Of a DNA stretch of 64,000 nt, positions 37,626 to 46,704 are shown piece by piece. The DNA comes from Bordetella holmesii ATCC 51541. GTDB taxonomy: Bacteria > Pseudomonadota > Gammaproteobacteria > Burkholderiales > Burkholderiaceae_B. The notes below the pieces were generated by a model. It did no database searches, had not been told where the DNA came from, and saw nothing but the letters and a program-made list of their open reading frames with translations. The translations under genes were made by a program, and so were the position numbers. The stretch is taken from NCBI GenBank assembly GCA_000612485.1, contig CP007494.1, forward strand, positions 3,410,001-3,474,000, given 5' to 3'. The first letter of the stretch is position 1, and each line of letters starts with the position of its first letter.

Positions 37626-39034
37626 GCCGCGGCCGCCTCGGCGGCCGCTTGGCTCGCCAGCCTGGCCTCTTCTGCCTTCAGACGAGCCTGTTCCTGAGCA
37701 TGCAGCACGTCCGCCTCGGGCAACGATTCGAACACGGCAATGGACTCAACGTGCCCGGTGTGGGGAAACATGTTGATCACGCCGGCAGCCTTCAGTGCAT
37801 AGCCGCCTTCGTGGACCATGATGGACGCGTCGCGCGCCAGTGTGGCCGGGTTACAGGACACATACACGATGCGGTAAGGCCGCTCGGCGGCGCTCAACAG
37901 CGACAGCGCCTGCGCCACCGCGTGGGCGCCTTCGCGCGGCGGATCGATCAGCATCCGGTCAAAATAGCCTAAACCGCGCAGCCATGAGACGTCCACCTCG
38001 AACAAGTTGAGTGTGGCGAAACGGGTGGTCGCGGCCAACCCATGACGCGAAGCCGCCTCCATCGCGCGGTCGGTCAGGGCTTTGCTGCCTTCGACACCCA
38101 CCGCTTCGCGCCCTTGCGTCGCAAGCGGCAATGTGAAGTTGCCCAGGCCACAGAACAGATCGGCCACGCGATCGGTCGGCTGCACGTCGAGCAGGGACAG
38201 TGCCCGCGACACCATGGCACGATTGATGGCGTGGTTGACTTGAGTGAAGTCGGTCGGCCGATAGGGCATGCGCAGGCCAAACTCTGGCATGGTGTAGGCC
38301 AGTGCATCGGTATGGGCAGGATCGAGTGCATGCACGGTATCCGGCCCCTTGGGTTGCAGCCACCATTGCACATCATGCTCGCGGGCGAATTCGCGCAGGA
38401 TGGCGATGTCGTGATCGGTCAGCGGCTCGAGGTGGCGCAGCACCAGCGCCGTAACCGCGTCGCCCAACGCCACCTCTATCTGCGGCATCCGTTCGGGCCG
38501 CGACATGGACCCTATCATCGCGTGCAAGGGCACCAGCAGGTCGCTCACATGGCGTGGCAGCACATGGCATTCACGCATGTCGGCAACGTAGCTGCTTTTA
38601 CGTTCGTGGAAGCCCACGAGCACCCCGCCTTTCTTGGGCACGACGCGAACCGACAGGCGGGCGCGATAACGATAACCCCACGTCGGCCCATGCAAAGGCG
38701 GCAGCACACGCTGCGGCCGCAGTTTGCCCACGTGCCAGAACGTATCTTCCAGTGCACGCTGCTTGATGGCGACCTGGGACGTTGGCTCCAGGTGCTGCAT
38801 GGCACAGCCGCCACAGACACCAAAATGCGGGCAACGCGGTTCTACCCGCTGCGCCGAAGGTCTGAGCACCGTCTCGACACGGGCGATTTCATAGGAGGGC
38901 TTCTTGCGCACCGTGGCGGCAATCACGCGCTCACCAGGCAACGCCCCCTCCACGAAGACCACTTTGCCATCGCGGCGGGCAATGCCCCTGGCTTCCAGGT
39001 CCAGGGACTCGATATTCAAAACTTCGTCGACCAT
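37622..39034 (-). CDS. rlmD: 23S rRNA (uracil-1939-C5)-methyltransferase
   Basis: About 470 residues from ATG 39034. It has an N-terminal TRAM domain ([20 protein letters not shown]), the iron-sulfur cysteine cluster ([15 protein letters not shown]), the SAM-binding segment ([15 protein letters not shown]) and the catalytic [11 protein letters not shown]. It methylates U1939 of 23S rRNA. An Ala/Glu-rich tail of about 25 residues extends the usual C-terminus. The start is chosen because the TRAM domain begins right after; the frame stays open upstream into the IS element. The IS lies 125 bp upstream and may have displaced or altered its promoter. Confidence 0.92.
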   Translation of the reverse strand: MVDEVLNIESLDLEARGIARRDGKVVFVEGALPGERVIAATVRKKPSYEIARVETVLRPSAQRVEPRCPHFGVCGGCAMQHLEPTSQVAIKQRALEDTFWHVGKLRPQRVLPPLHGPTWGYRYRARLSVRVVPKKGGVLVGFHERKSSYVADMRECHVLPRHVSDLLVPLHAMIGSMSRPERMPQIEVALGDAVTALVLRHLEPLTDHDIAILREFAREHDVQWWLQPKGPDTVHALDPAHTDALAYTMPEFGLRMPYRPTDFTQVNHAINRAMVSRALSLLDVQPTDRVADLFCGLGNFTLPLATQGREAVGVEGSKALTDRAMEAASRHGLAATTRFATLNLFEVDVSWLRGLGYFDRMLIDPPREGAHAVAQALSLLSAAERPYRIVYVSCNPATLARDASIMVHEGGYALKAAGVINMFPHTGHVESIAVFESLPEADVLHAQEQARLKAEEARLASQAAAEAAAA

Positions 39035-39155
39035 CTCGCAAGCGTCCAGATTCTTAGGCAGCCGAGCATTGTAATGGACTGCGCCTGCCTGCTGCGCCAG
39101 CCGGCCCGTGCGGATCTGGGGCCAGCAAAAAGCGGGACGTCGCACCATCGGCGCC

Positions 39156-39159
39156 GTCC
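39156..39159. repeat. Target-site duplication, left copy
   Basis: GTCC directly precedes the left inverted repeat of the IS3-family element and is repeated after its right end. Confidence 0.85.
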
Positions 39160-39213
39160 TGACCTGCTCCCCGTGATTAGTACGAAATCGATGTAGAGTC
39201 CGTTCCCAAAGGA

Positions 39214-39480
39214 ATGGCAATGAAGAAACGATTTACGGAAGAGCAAATCATCGGCGTGCTCAAGGAAGCCGATGCAGGTGCCAAGCCCGCAGAGTTGTGC
39301 CGCAAGCACGGAATCTCCGAGGCAACGTACTACAACTGGAAGGCGAAGTTCGGTGGCATGACGGTGTCGGACGCTCAGAGGCTCAAGGAGCTGGAGCAGG
39401 AGAACAACAAGCTCAAGAAGCTGTTGGCCGAGTCGATGCTGGACAAGGCGGCGCTTCAGGATCTGCTAAGCCGAAAGTAG
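39214..39480 (+). CDS. IS3-family OrfA (helix-turn-helix protein)
   Basis: An 88-residue OrfA with the HTH region ([34 protein letters not shown]) and a leucine-zipper-like helix ([18 protein letters not shown]) for multimerisation. It binds the IS ends. It terminates at TAG 39478, immediately after A-AAG, a likely -1 slip site that joins it to OrfB to make the OrfAB transposase. Confidence 0.92.
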   Translation: MAMKKRFTEEQIIGVLKEADAGAKPAELCRKHGISEATYYNWKAKFGGMTVSDAQRLKELEQENNKLKKLLAESMLDKAALQDLLSRK

Positions 39481-40340
39481 TCAGCCCGCAGGCCAAACGC
39501 GAGGCGGTCAGGACATTAATGACCGAGCGCAGCATGGGTGTTACCCGGGCCTGTGGGCTGGTAGGAATTTCGCGGTCGCTGTTTGCCTACGAGAGCACAC
39601 GCTCAGGCGATGCTGCGCTGACCGAGCGCATGAAAGAGATGGCAGTGGCGAAACGACGCTACGGCTATCGGAGGATCCATGTGCTCTTACGTCGCGAAGG
39701 CTGGCAAGCAAATCACAAGCGAATCTGGCGGCTGTACAGTCTGGCAGGGTTAAGCGTGCGAAAACGAAAGCGTAAGCGAATCGCGGCGACCGAGCGCGTG
39801 GTTCGCCCAGCGGCAATCGCGCCGAATCAGAGTTGGTCAATGGACTTTGTGGCCGACGGCCTAGCCTATGGCCGCCGATTCCGCTGTTTGACTATCGTCG
39901 ATGACTACACTCGCGAATGCCTGGCCATCGAGGTCGATACGTCGTTGCCGGGACTGCGTGTTGCCATGGTGCTGCAACGGCTGGCGGAGATGCGTGGCCT
40001 GCCGCGATCTATTACCGTGGACAACGGGCCAGAGTTCGCCGGAAGAGCCTTGGACGCCTGGGCCTACCAAGCAGGCGTAAAGCTGTCGTTTATTCGGCCG
40101 GGTAAGCCGGTGGAGAACGCTTATATCGAAAGTTTCAACGGCAAGTTCCGCGACGAATGCCTTAACGAGCACTGGTTCTTGTCCCTGCGACAGGCTAAAA
40201 GCTTGATCGAAAACTGGCGAGTCGAGTACAACACCGATCGGCCTCACAGCGCGCTCGGATATTTAACGCCGGCGCAATTCGTGCAGGCTCATCAGAAAGA
40301 AGGTCTTTTACCCCTGGGCTCTATGTCGGTGCCGTACTAA
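39477..40340 (+). CDS. IS3-family OrfB, DDE integrase domain
   Basis: About 287 residues, in the -1 frame relative to OrfA, expressed as an OrfAB fusion by slippage near 39474-39477. The HTH_21-like region (KRRYGYRRIHVLLRREG) precedes the rve integrase core with the catalytic triad: Asp in MDFVADG, Asp in VDNGPEF and Glu in AYIESFNGKFRDECL. Ends in RPHSALGYLTPAQF, the usual IS3 C-terminus. No interruption is seen. Confidence 0.93.
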   Translation, partial: VVSPQAKREAVRTLMTERSMGVTRACGLVGISRSLFAYESTRSGDAALTERMKEMAVAKRRYGYRRIHVLLRREGWQANHKRIWRLYSLAGLSVRKRKRKRIAATERVVRPAAIAPNQSWSMDFVADGLAYGRRFRCLTIVDDYTRECLAIEVDTSLPGLRVAMVLQRLAEMRGLPRSITVDNGPEFAGRALDAWAYQAGVKLSFIRPGKPVENAYIESFNGKFRDECLNEHWFLSLRQAKSLIENWRVEYNTDRPHSALGYLTPAQFVQAHQKEGLLPLGSMSVPY

Positions 40341-40356
40341 ATCTGGGGGCAGGTCA

Positions 40357-40360
40357 GTCC
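40357..40360. repeat. Target-site duplication, right copy
   Basis: GTCC directly follows the right end of the IS3-family element and matches the left copy. Confidence 0.85.
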
Positions 40361-40383
40361 CGCCCCACTCTTGTGCGCTGTGG

Positions 40384-41136
40384 TCAGAAGCTGCGTGCCA
40401 CCGAAAACACCGCACCGAGTCGGCCAGAAGGATGGCCATACTTGGTCGGCAACCAATTGTCCTTGCTGGCACCCACCGCAGCCACGCCGAATACCCAGCC
40501 CTTGATGTCCTTGGTGACGCCTACTTTGTAATCCACATAATGGCCCATGGCATCGCCATTCATGTTGACCTGGTTCTTGAGCTTCTGGTAGCCGACATGG
40601 CCGACCAGCCCCCAGCCATCGCCCAGGTCGAAGTTGGCGGTGCCGTCCAGATACCAGGTACCTTTGCTGTCCGGGGTGCTGAAGAAGTCGCTGGGCGTGT
40701 AGGAGTACTTCAAGGAGTAGTTGCCATAGCTCAAGCCCACATACAGGTCGGTATTGTTGTAGTTACCGCCTTTGGGTGAACTGGAGCCTGGATAGTAATA
40801 GTGCAAGGCCCCCACATCCAGCCCCAGGCCATTGCCGAGGTCGCCTTTCCAGCCGCCATAGAAGTCCATCTCCAGGTTGCCGTCGGTGAAGACGAAATTC
40901 GATACGTTGGAGTTCCAGTTGCCCAGATAAAAACCCGAGCTGTGGGTGAGGTCGAAACCGACCTGCGCGGCAGGACGAAAATCGGTTTGCGAGTAACCGC
41001 GAAAACGATAGTCGCTGACGATGGCAGCATTGCCGCTCAGGGCAAAGCCTGCACCCAGATCAGTGGGCTCGGCCAGAGCGGGAAACGTCGTGAGAGCACT
41101 GATGGCCAAAGGCAGGGAAAGCAAGGTCTTCTTCAT
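40384..41136 (-). CDS. TorF-family putative outer-membrane porin
   Basis: A 250-residue exported protein: signal peptide MKKTLLSLPLAISALTTFPA with cleavage at ALA, then short amphipathic beta strands (SDYRFRGYSQTDFRPAAQ, FYLGNWNSNV, DFYGGWKGDLG), ending with aromatic Phe as in outer-membrane barrels. The RGYSQ-like N-terminal motif is that of the TorF/Gcw_chp family; function is unknown but a porin is presumed. ATG 41136 has an AGGA site. It ends 24 bp from the IS3-family insertion, so its transcriptional terminator may have been displaced. The 291 bp between it and the Spy-like stop hold only that gene's terminator. Confidence 0.8.
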   Translation of the reverse strand: MKKTLLSLPLAISALTTFPALAEPTDLGAGFALSGNAAIVSDYRFRGYSQTDFRPAAQVGFDLTHSSGFYLGNWNSNVSNFVFTDGNLEMDFYGGWKGDLGNGLGLDVGALHYYYPGSSSPKGGNYNNTDLYVGLSYGNYSLKYSYTPSDFFSTPDSKGTWYLDGTANFDLGDGWGLVGHVGYQKLKNQVNMNGDAMGHYVDYKVGVTKDIKGWVFGVAAVGASKDNWLPTKYGHPSGRLGAVFSVARSF

Positions 41137-41382
41137 TATTCCTGGATCCTGATCGATTGAGGTGGGGCAGACGCAAGTTGCTGAACGTCCGTCCTGCCGA
41201 CCGTATGGTCTGACCGGCGCACCTGTGATCAAGCATTTTTCATGCCAGGTTTTTTGAAAGTCCCTTGCCCTATATCCGTCCCCGGACCGCGCACCCAGGC
41301 GGTGCGGCATCGAATTGGGGACGCTGCTGCGGCGTTGTATTGGTGAAACTTGCGGGAATGCGCCCCAGAATGGCGCGCCATG

Positions 41383-41407
41383 AAAAAACCCGGCCACCGG
41401 CCGGGTT
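41383..41407 (-). terminator. Rho-independent terminator of the Spy-like gene
   Basis: A perfect stem AACCCGGCC with loop GGT, followed on the minus strand by six T. It starts about 20 bp after the TAA at 41430-41428, the expected native stop of the Spy-like gene. Confidence 0.9.
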
Positions 41408-41427
41408 GATCGTTGCGCGGGATGGGA

Positions 41428-42001
41428 TTACTGGGCGGCGGGAGCGGCGCTGGCGGCTTGCCCGGGCGGCCCGAGCGATGCTCGCCACGCTTGCCGTGAT
41501 GCTCCTTCATCTTGGCGACACGCTCTTTGACGATCTGCGTCACCTGGGCACGCTGAGCGTCGTTCAGGCTATCCCAGACGGCCAGCCATTGGGTGCGCAG
41601 CGCGGTTTCCTGGCTCTCGAACTGAGCTCGGCGCTTGTCACCTTCCGCGGCCAAGGCGTACGGGTCGAGCTTGCCGGCGTTGAGTTGAGCCTGGAGCAGT
41701 TCGTGCGGAGCGGGACCGGCCTGGCGGCGTGCCTCCATGGCTTGCTGCGAGGCGTCGCGAGCCTTGTCAAACAACGCCTGCTGCTTGGCGTCGAGCTTGA
41801 GCGACGCGACCTGCGCCTTGGACAGCGGGCCCAGACCAGGAATCCACATCCCATCGCGTTCCATCATGGGGCCACGCGGATGGCCTGCTGCAGGCGCCGG
41901 GGGGGAGCATCGGGCGCCGCGACTGCGGGAGCAATAGTCACGCCAGCGGCAATCGCCATGGCGAGGCTGGCAAGCGAAGTACGAAGAGCGGATCGGGACA
42001 T
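41428..42001 (-). pseudogene. Spy/LTXXQ-like periplasmic protein gene with two frameshifts
   Basis: From ATG 42001 (AGGAG site) a signal peptide is encoded (SLASLAMAIAAGVTIAPAVA) and then PDAPP; the frame then runs out in a run of seven C (41905-41899). One extra C joins it to the main body in another frame: MMERDGMWIPGLGPLSKAQ, LDAKQQALFDKARDASQ, DSLNDAQRAQVTQIVKERV, a helical Spy/CpxP-like protein. Near 41461-41466 a second single-base loss seems to have occurred: one added C gives the end PGQAASAAPAAQ and a TAA right before the terminator, whereas the present frame reads through the terminator. The restored length is 191 residues. Homologues bind misfolded proteins or metals in the periplasm. 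Confidence 0.75.
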
Positions 42002-42117
42002 GATTGAACTCCTGAAGTAAAAGAAGGCAGGATCATTGTGCGATTGCCCGGATTTCATTCAGGTTTCATGCGCGGCTGACTATGTTTCAGTCGATTGCTT
42101 GCCGGATGAAAGGAGGA

Positions 42118-42897
42118 TCAGTTGGCGTCCCAGGCCGCGAGGTACTCCTTCCAATGAGGGGCGTCACTGGCCGCCAGCGTATCGCGCACAAGAGCGATTT
42201 CAGCGTCATACGAGGCGTGGTCAAGCTCACCACGCAGAAAGCGAAAGCGGCAATAGACCAGCCAGGTGTTGACCACGTCGGTCTCGCAATACGCACGCAC
42301 GGCGTCGGCCTGCCCCTGATTCCAGGCTTCCCAGACCTTACTGCCATCCATTCCGAGTTTGCCAGGAAAGCCGCAGAGCTTGGCCAGTTCATCGAGCGGA
42401 GCATTGGCCCGTCCGTTGTACTTGGCCAGCACATCCATGAGGTCCAGATGACGGGTATGGTAGCGGCTCAGGTAGTTGTTGTATTTGAAGTCCCGGTCTT
42501 CGTCGCCCCAATCCCAATACCTTGGCGCCGGCACGCCATGGATGAGACTGCGATAGTGCAGAACGGGCAGGTCGAAGCCCGAGCCATTCCAACTCACGAG
42601 CTTTGGCGTGTAGCGCTCGATGGTCTTGAAAAACCCGGCGAGCAATGCGGCTTCGGGATCATCGGGCTGACCCAGTGTTTTGACGCGGAAACCCTGATCG
42701 TCTCGAAAGACGCAGCCAACTACCGCCACGCGCTGCAGATGCAGCGGCAGGAAATCGTGCCCGACGGCCTCGCGGCGTGCGGCAAACGCGCGCTCGGCGA
42801 CTTCCAGGTCGCTGACATCAGGGCCCCATCCATGCAGACGGCGCAGGCCGACCACATCGGGCAAGGTTTCGAGATCGAAAACCAGGGTGGGTGTCAT
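42118..42897 (-). CDS. Predicted 3'-5' exonuclease (PolB-like DnaQ fold)
   Basis: A 259-residue protein with exonuclease motifs: FDLETLPD (motif I, Asp and Glu), SWNGSGFDLPVL (motif II, Asp) and YCETDVVNTWLVY (motif III). This is the predicted PolB-like exonuclease family found in many beta-proteobacteria. It would degrade DNA or RNA ends with two metal ions; its substrate is unknown. It overlaps the end of nlpD by four bases (ATGA) and is therefore the last member of the surE-pcm-nlpD operon, in the place where many gamma-proteobacteria have rpoS. Confidence 0.87.
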   Translation of the reverse strand: MTPTLVFDLETLPDVVGLRRLHGWGPDVSDLEVAERAFAARREAVGHDFLPLHLQRVAVVGCVFRDDQGFRVKTLGQPDDPEAALLAGFFKTIERYTPKLVSWNGSGFDLPVLHYRSLIHGVPAPRYWDWGDEDRDFKYNNYLSRYHTRHLDLMDVLAKYNGRANAPLDELAKLCGFPGKLGMDGSKVWEAWNQGQADAVRAYCETDVVNTWLVYCRFRFLRGELDHASYDAEIALVRDTLAASDAPHWKEYLAAWDAN

Positions 42898-43757
42898 CGA
42901 GCGGGCAGATACTGCATAGGATCGACAGGGGTTCCCTGGCGACGGATTTCAAAATGCAGTTTTGGCGCATTGGTGTCCGACTGGCCCAGTTCGGCAATTT
43001 TGGCGCCGCGCTTGACGTCCTGCCCCGTCTTGACCAGCAGTGCGCGGTTGTGCGCATAGGCGGTGATGAAGCCATTCTGGTGGTTGATGATGATCAGGTT
43101 GCCCAGACCGCGCACGCCATTGCCGCTATACATGACCTTGCCATCGGCCGCGGCCATGACGGGATCGCCTGGATTGCCGGCGATGTCTATGCCCTTGCTG
43201 TTGGCGTTGAAGTTCTGCTGGATCTGACCGCTGGACGGCCATCCCCAGTTGATGACTCCGGCGTCGGCAGCCCGCGCGACCGGTTTGGTCTCGGCTGGCG
43301 TCGGCGGCGGTGTGACCGGCGTAGCAGGGGTGCTGGTATCGGTGCCAGCGGCGTGACTGTCAGGCGCATCGAGCGGTTTGGCCTGAATCTGGCCGCCTGT
43401 GATGGGCTGAGGCTGCGCGTTGCTGCTGGTGGCAGAGGAAAGCTTGAGAACCTGGCCGACGTGAATTTGGTTGGGGTCCGAAAGACTATTGAGGCGCTTG
43501 ATCGTTTCGATGTCGACGTTGTTGGCACGCGCGATCTTGAATAGCGTATCGCCCGGCTTGACGACATAGCCGCCCGCCGTTGCCGTGGCGCTGGAGGCCG
43601 GCTGGTTGGTCAGGTCGACCACGGGCGCGCGCGTGGCTTTGCCCGCGCAACCCGCCAGAGCGACCAGACCTAGCACGCCCGCCCAACGCACGGGGCGGCG
43701 CATGATGTTCGTGTTCATGGAAAAAGTCCCGGTCAGTGACAACTGCCCGTTGAGCAT
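42894..43757 (-). CDS. nlpD: NlpD-like lipoprotein, LysM and M23 domains
   Basis: About 287 residues from ATG 43757, which has CAGGAGA upstream; a second start at 43718 gives 274. A lipobox (VALAGC) follows the hydrophobic segment, then a LysM domain (YVVKPGDTLFKIARANNVD), a Pro/Thr-rich linker and a C-terminal LytM/M23 domain (GIDIAGNPGDPVMAAADGKV; HFEIRRQGTPVDPMQYLP). The M23 domain keeps the HFEIR end but replaces the first zinc ligands (usually HxG...D) with KGIDIAG, as in catalytically inactive NlpD, which activates amidase AmiC at the division site. It sits between pcm and the exonuclease in one operon. Confidence 0.9.
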   Translation of the reverse strand: MLNGQLSLTGTFSMNTNIMRRPVRWAGVLGLVALAGCAGKATRAPVVDLTNQPASSATATAGGYVVKPGDTLFKIARANNVDIETIKRLNSLSDPNQIHVGQVLKLSSATSSNAQPQPITGGQIQAKPLDAPDSHAAGTDTSTPATPVTPPPTPAETKPVARAADAGVINWGWPSSGQIQQNFNANSKGIDIAGNPGDPVMAAADGKVMYSGNGVRGLGNLIIINHQNGFITAYAHNRALLVKTGQDVKRGAKIAELGQSDTNAPKLHFEIRRQGTPVDPMQYLPAR

Positions 43758-43774
43758 ACGTATCTCCTGTTTGC

Positions 43775-44572
43775 TCAAGATTGTATTCCTGGCTTTAAGG
43801 GAACGAACCGCACTGCCTCAAGCTCCGTGCGCTTCCAGCTTGCGGTGCCAGTTCGTTCGATGAGGACCAGCCGCTGACTGGTCGAACCTTCGGGTGCGAT
43901 CAGTCGGCCGCCTGGCGCCAATTGATTCAAAAGCGCCTGGGGAATGGCCAGGCCAGCGGCAGCCACAACAATAGCATCGAATGGCGCCACGCCGGCGACG
44001 CCCTGAGTGCCATCGCCGTAGATCAGCCGCACACGAGTCGTCAGCTTCAACGCGCGCAGATTGGTGCGTGCCAATTCATAGAGCCCGCGGATGCGTTCGA
44101 CGGCATGCACCTCGCGAACGAACTGGGCCAGTACCGCGGCCTGGTAGCCGCAACCAGCACCGACCTCCAGTACACGTGTCGGCGTGCGACCTTCGCAGAC
44201 CGCGGCAATCATGCGCGCCACGACCCACGGTTGGGAAATGGTTTGAGAGTGCCCGATGGGCAGAGCCGCATCTTCGTAGGCCCGACTGGCCAACGCTTCA
44301 TCGACAAACACATGCCGCGGCACGATGGCCATGGCATCGAGCACGCGCTCGTCGCTGATTCCTTGCTGTCGCAGGCGTTGCACCATCGCCTGGCGCAGTC
44401 GGTCGGAGTTCAGACCGAGGTTGGCCGGGCCGGCTGCCGGCTTGAGCGGCTGCGGACGCTGCAGCGTGGCGGCGGAAATGCGCGTGTTGCTGTTGGCCGG
44501 CGTATAGCCAGGCGCCAGGCCCTGGCGCGAGTAGCCTGCGGCCCCGTCTTTGGGATCTACAGGTTTGCGCAT
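43775..44572 (-). CDS. pcm: Protein-L-isoaspartate O-methyltransferase
   Basis: 265 residues from ATG 44572. The catalytic core begins at [13 protein letters not shown] and includes [22 protein letters not shown] (substrate-binding), and the SAM motif [15 protein letters not shown]. It repairs isoaspartyl damage in aged proteins using S-adenosylmethionine. An N-terminal extension of some 55 residues, rich in Pro and Ala, precedes the domain, as in other Bordetella. It overlaps the end of surE by 16 bp and is followed by nlpD after 17 bp. Confidence 0.93.
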   Translation of the reverse strand: MRKPVDPKDGAAGYSRQGLAPGYTPANSNTRISAATLQRPQPLKPAAGPANLGLNSDRLRQAMVQRLRQQGISDERVLDAMAIVPRHVFVDEALASRAYEDAALPIGHSQTISQPWVVARMIAAVCEGRTPTRVLEVGAGCGYQAAVLAQFVREVHAVERIRGLYELARTNLRALKLTTRVRLIYGDGTQGVAGVAPFDAIVVAAAGLAIPQALLNQLAPGGRLIAPEGSTSQRLVLIERTGTASWKRTELEAVRFVPLKPGIQS

Positions 44573-45315
44573 AAGGGATTCGCCCATTGACCGACCAGAT
44601 CGAGCTGGGCGTGTTGCGTCAGGTCCAGCCGCAGCGGGGTCAGCGATACGGCCCCCTCGGCGATGGCATGGAAATCCGTGCCCGGCGCGGCATCGCTGGC
44701 CAGGCCTACCGGCCCTATCCAATACACCGTGTCGCCATAAGGCGTGGTGGTACGAACCACGGGCTCGGAGGGGTGCCGCTTGCCCAGACGCGTGACACGC
44801 AGCCCGCGCATGTCCTCGTACGGCCGATTGGGAATATTGACGTTGAGCAGTACCGGAGCGGCCAAGGGCTCGGCAATCTGACGCTCGACGATGCGGCGCG
44901 CCGCGCGGGCCGCGGACTCAATATGCTCCCAGCCCTTCTCGACCAGCGAAAACGCGATGGCCGGTATACCGAACAGGTAGCCTTCGCTGGCGGCAGCCAC
45001 CGTCCCGGAGTACAGCGTGTCATCTCCCATATTGGCACCGTTGTTGATGCCGGAGACGACCAGATCGGGCCGCGCGTCCATCAAGCCAGTCAGGGCCACG
45101 TGCACGCAATCCGAAGGCGTGCCGTTAACATAGATGAAGCCGTTGGATGCGGTACGCACGGTCAACGGGCGGTTAAGGGTCAGCGAGTTGGATGCGCCAC
45201 TGTGATTGGTTTCCGGCGCGACCACCGTCAGCTCGCCCAGGCCAGAGAGCGAGTCGACCAGCGCTTCCAGTCCGGGAGCGTTATAGCCATCGTCATTGGA
45301 AACCAGAATTCGCAT
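44557..45315 (-). CDS. surE: 5'/3'-nucleotidase SurE
   Basis: A 252-residue SurE. The N-terminus [16 protein letters not shown] holds the metal ligands Asp8-Asp9, followed by [13 protein letters not shown] and [20 protein letters not shown]. It removes phosphate from nucleoside monophosphates and from short polyphosphate. ATG 45315 is chosen because the motif starts at once; an upstream ATG at 45366 adds non-conserved sequence. First gene of the surE-pcm-nlpD-exonuclease unit; a 164-bp gap separates it from divergent plsY. Confidence 0.95.
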   Translation of the reverse strand: MRILVSNDDGYNAPGLEALVDSLSGLGELTVVAPETNHSGASNSLTLNRPLTVRTASNGFIYVNGTPSDCVHVALTGLMDARPDLVVSGINNGANMGDDTLYSGTVAAASEGYLFGIPAIAFSLVEKGWEHIESAARAARRIVERQIAEPLAAPVLLNVNIPNRPYEDMRGLRVTRLGKRHPSEPVVRTTTPYGDTVYWIGPVGLASDAAPGTDFHAIAEGAVSLTPLRLDLTQHAQLDLVGQWANPLCANL

Positions 45316-45479
45316 CACATCTCCGCAAGGCGGCCAACGGCCGACAGGCTGCGATTGTACAGTCACTACGATGACATTCGGCGCAAGACCGGATGGACAG
45401 CCACGGCCGGCGGGGTAGAATTGCCACCCACACCATCCGCGGCACCTTTTGCGCCGCTCCTCAAAGGGATAGATACGCC

Positions 45480-46118
45480 ATGGTTCTGACCGAGCCCACG
45501 CCGTTGTTTGCCGTACTTCTCATCGTGCTGGCCTATTTGATCGGGTCCATCCCTTTTGCAGTGGTCGTCAGCAAGCTGATGGGTTTGCAGGATCCCCGCA
45601 GCTATGGGTCCAAGAATCCAGGGGCCACCAATGTGCTGCGCACGGGCAATAAGCTTGCCGCGGCTCTGACCCTGCTCGGTGATGCGGCCAAGGGCTGGTT
45701 CGCGATCTGGCTGGCGGTAAAACTGGCCCCGGGCCTGTCGCCGCTGACCTACGCCCTGGTAATGCTGGCGGTGTTTCTCGGCCACCTCTACCCCATTTTT
45801 CTGGGATTCAAGGGCGGCAAGGGTGTGGCCACGGCCCTGGGCATTCTGTTCGCGGTCAGTCCATGGCTGGCGCTGGCCACAGTGGCCACGTGGCTCATCG
45901 TGGCCGTGGTGTCATGTTACTCGTCGCTGGCCGCACTGGTCGCGGCGTTTTTTGCGCCGGTCTATTACTTCTTCGGCGGTGGGGTGGCCTGGAGCATGAG
46001 CACCCCGGCCGCCGTTGCCCTGGTCGCCATCAGCGCCCTGCTCTTTTACCGCCACAGCGCCAATATCGATCGGCTCATCAAGGGCAAGGAGAGCCGCATC
46101 GGCGGCAAGAAGGCCTAA
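45480..46118 (+). CDS. plsY: Glycerol-3-phosphate acyltransferase PlsY
   Basis: A 212-residue inner-membrane enzyme with several membrane helices and the signature motifs [31 protein letters not shown] and [12 protein letters not shown]. It transfers acyl from acyl-phosphate to glycerol 3-phosphate, the first step of phospholipid synthesis. ATG 45480 follows AAAGGGATAGATACGCC. Convergent with the next gene and overlapping it by four bases. Confidence 0.95.
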   Translation: MVLTEPTPLFAVLLIVLAYLIGSIPFAVVVSKLMGLQDPRSYGSKNPGATNVLRTGNKLAAALTLLGDAAKGWFAIWLAVKLAPGLSPLTYALVMLAVFLGHLYPIFLGFKGGKGVATALGILFAVSPWLALATVATWLIVAVVSCYSSLAALVAAFFAPVYYFFGGGVAWSMSTPAAVALVAISALLFYRHSANIDRLIKGKESRIGGKKA

Positions 46119-46693
46119 CCGGCCAGTTTGCGGAACATGGTGCGCCGGGTGTTGCAAAACGCCGGCCGCAGCCGTGAACTCCACTCGCTGCCACGCACCG
46201 CAAGCCAGGGCTCGCTGCCAAAGGTCTCGCGGGTGACGAGTTCATAGACGGCGTGGTAGCGCGGGCTGCCATCATGGCAGCGCCAGCGGCGCGCCTGCAC
46301 CGTGCCCGGCACCCCTGCCAACCCGGGCAGATGCTCCTGCTCATACCAGGCATTGAAGTCTGTCTCCATCTCCGGCAGCACGTCCGTCTCCACCACATAA
46401 TGCCAGGCACTGGCCTGGCCGTCCGAGCGGCCCGCCAGATCGGCCAGCAGATCCAGCACGCGGGTCTCGGCACCGGGATAGCGCTCATCGACCAACGCAC
46501 GCATGGCCGCCAGCCCCTGCGGCGAGGCCGAACTGCAATACACATACGTAAAGTCGCTTTCCACATCTACGGCGACGTGGATGTCCACGCGCGCCTGTGG
46601 GCAGGCGGCCAGCATATGACCGCGCAGATCACGCGCGGCGCTCTCATCAAGGGCCAGACCGATGATGCGCAATAACAAGGTTTGCATCGACAT
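46115..46693 (-). CDS. Uncharacterised protein, possible dimeric alpha-beta barrel
   Basis: A 192-residue cytoplasmic protein. ATG 46693 has AGGAAAA upstream; the longer frame to 47095 lies inside the neighbouring gene. The second half ([40 protein letters not shown]) resembles EthD/DUF4286-like ferredoxin-fold proteins, in which a Trp/Tyr-rich motif before EHLP is common. The first half looks like a second, diverged copy of the fold. It is the last gene of the unit containing a CMD-family protein, a Bug receptor and an amidohydrolase, so a role in the same catabolic route is plausible but unproven. Confidence 0.6.
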   Translation of the reverse strand: MSMQTLLLRIIGLALDESAARDLRGHMLAACPQARVDIHVAVDVESDFTYVYCSSASPQGLAAMRALVDERYPGAETRVLDLLADLAGRSDGQASAWHYVVETDVLPEMETDFNAWYEQEHLPGLAGVPGTVQARRWRCHDGSPRYHAVYELVTRETFGSEPWLAVRGSEWSSRLRPAFCNTRRTMFRKLAG

Positions 46694-46704
46694 AGTGATT
46701 TTCC

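Larger units (their letters stand above)
39160..40356 (+). mobile_element. IS3-family element, IS407 group, complete (1197 bp)
   Basis: The imperfect terminal inverted repeats begin TGACCTGCTCCCC at the left (39160) and TGACCTGCCCCCA at the right (reading inward from 40356), and both run on to TTAGTAC. A 4-bp direct repeat GTCC flanks both ends, the duplication size of the IS407 group. Two overlapping frames encode OrfA and OrfB. The element is inserted between rlmD and the TorF-like gene. Both frames look intact, so it is probably active. Confidence 0.93.

Noticed and set aside
39297..40340. A long open frame read as a stand-alone transposase from 39297
   Set aside because: The first 60 codons are OrfA DNA in the wrong frame; the real product is joined to OrfA by a -1 shift near 39474-39477.
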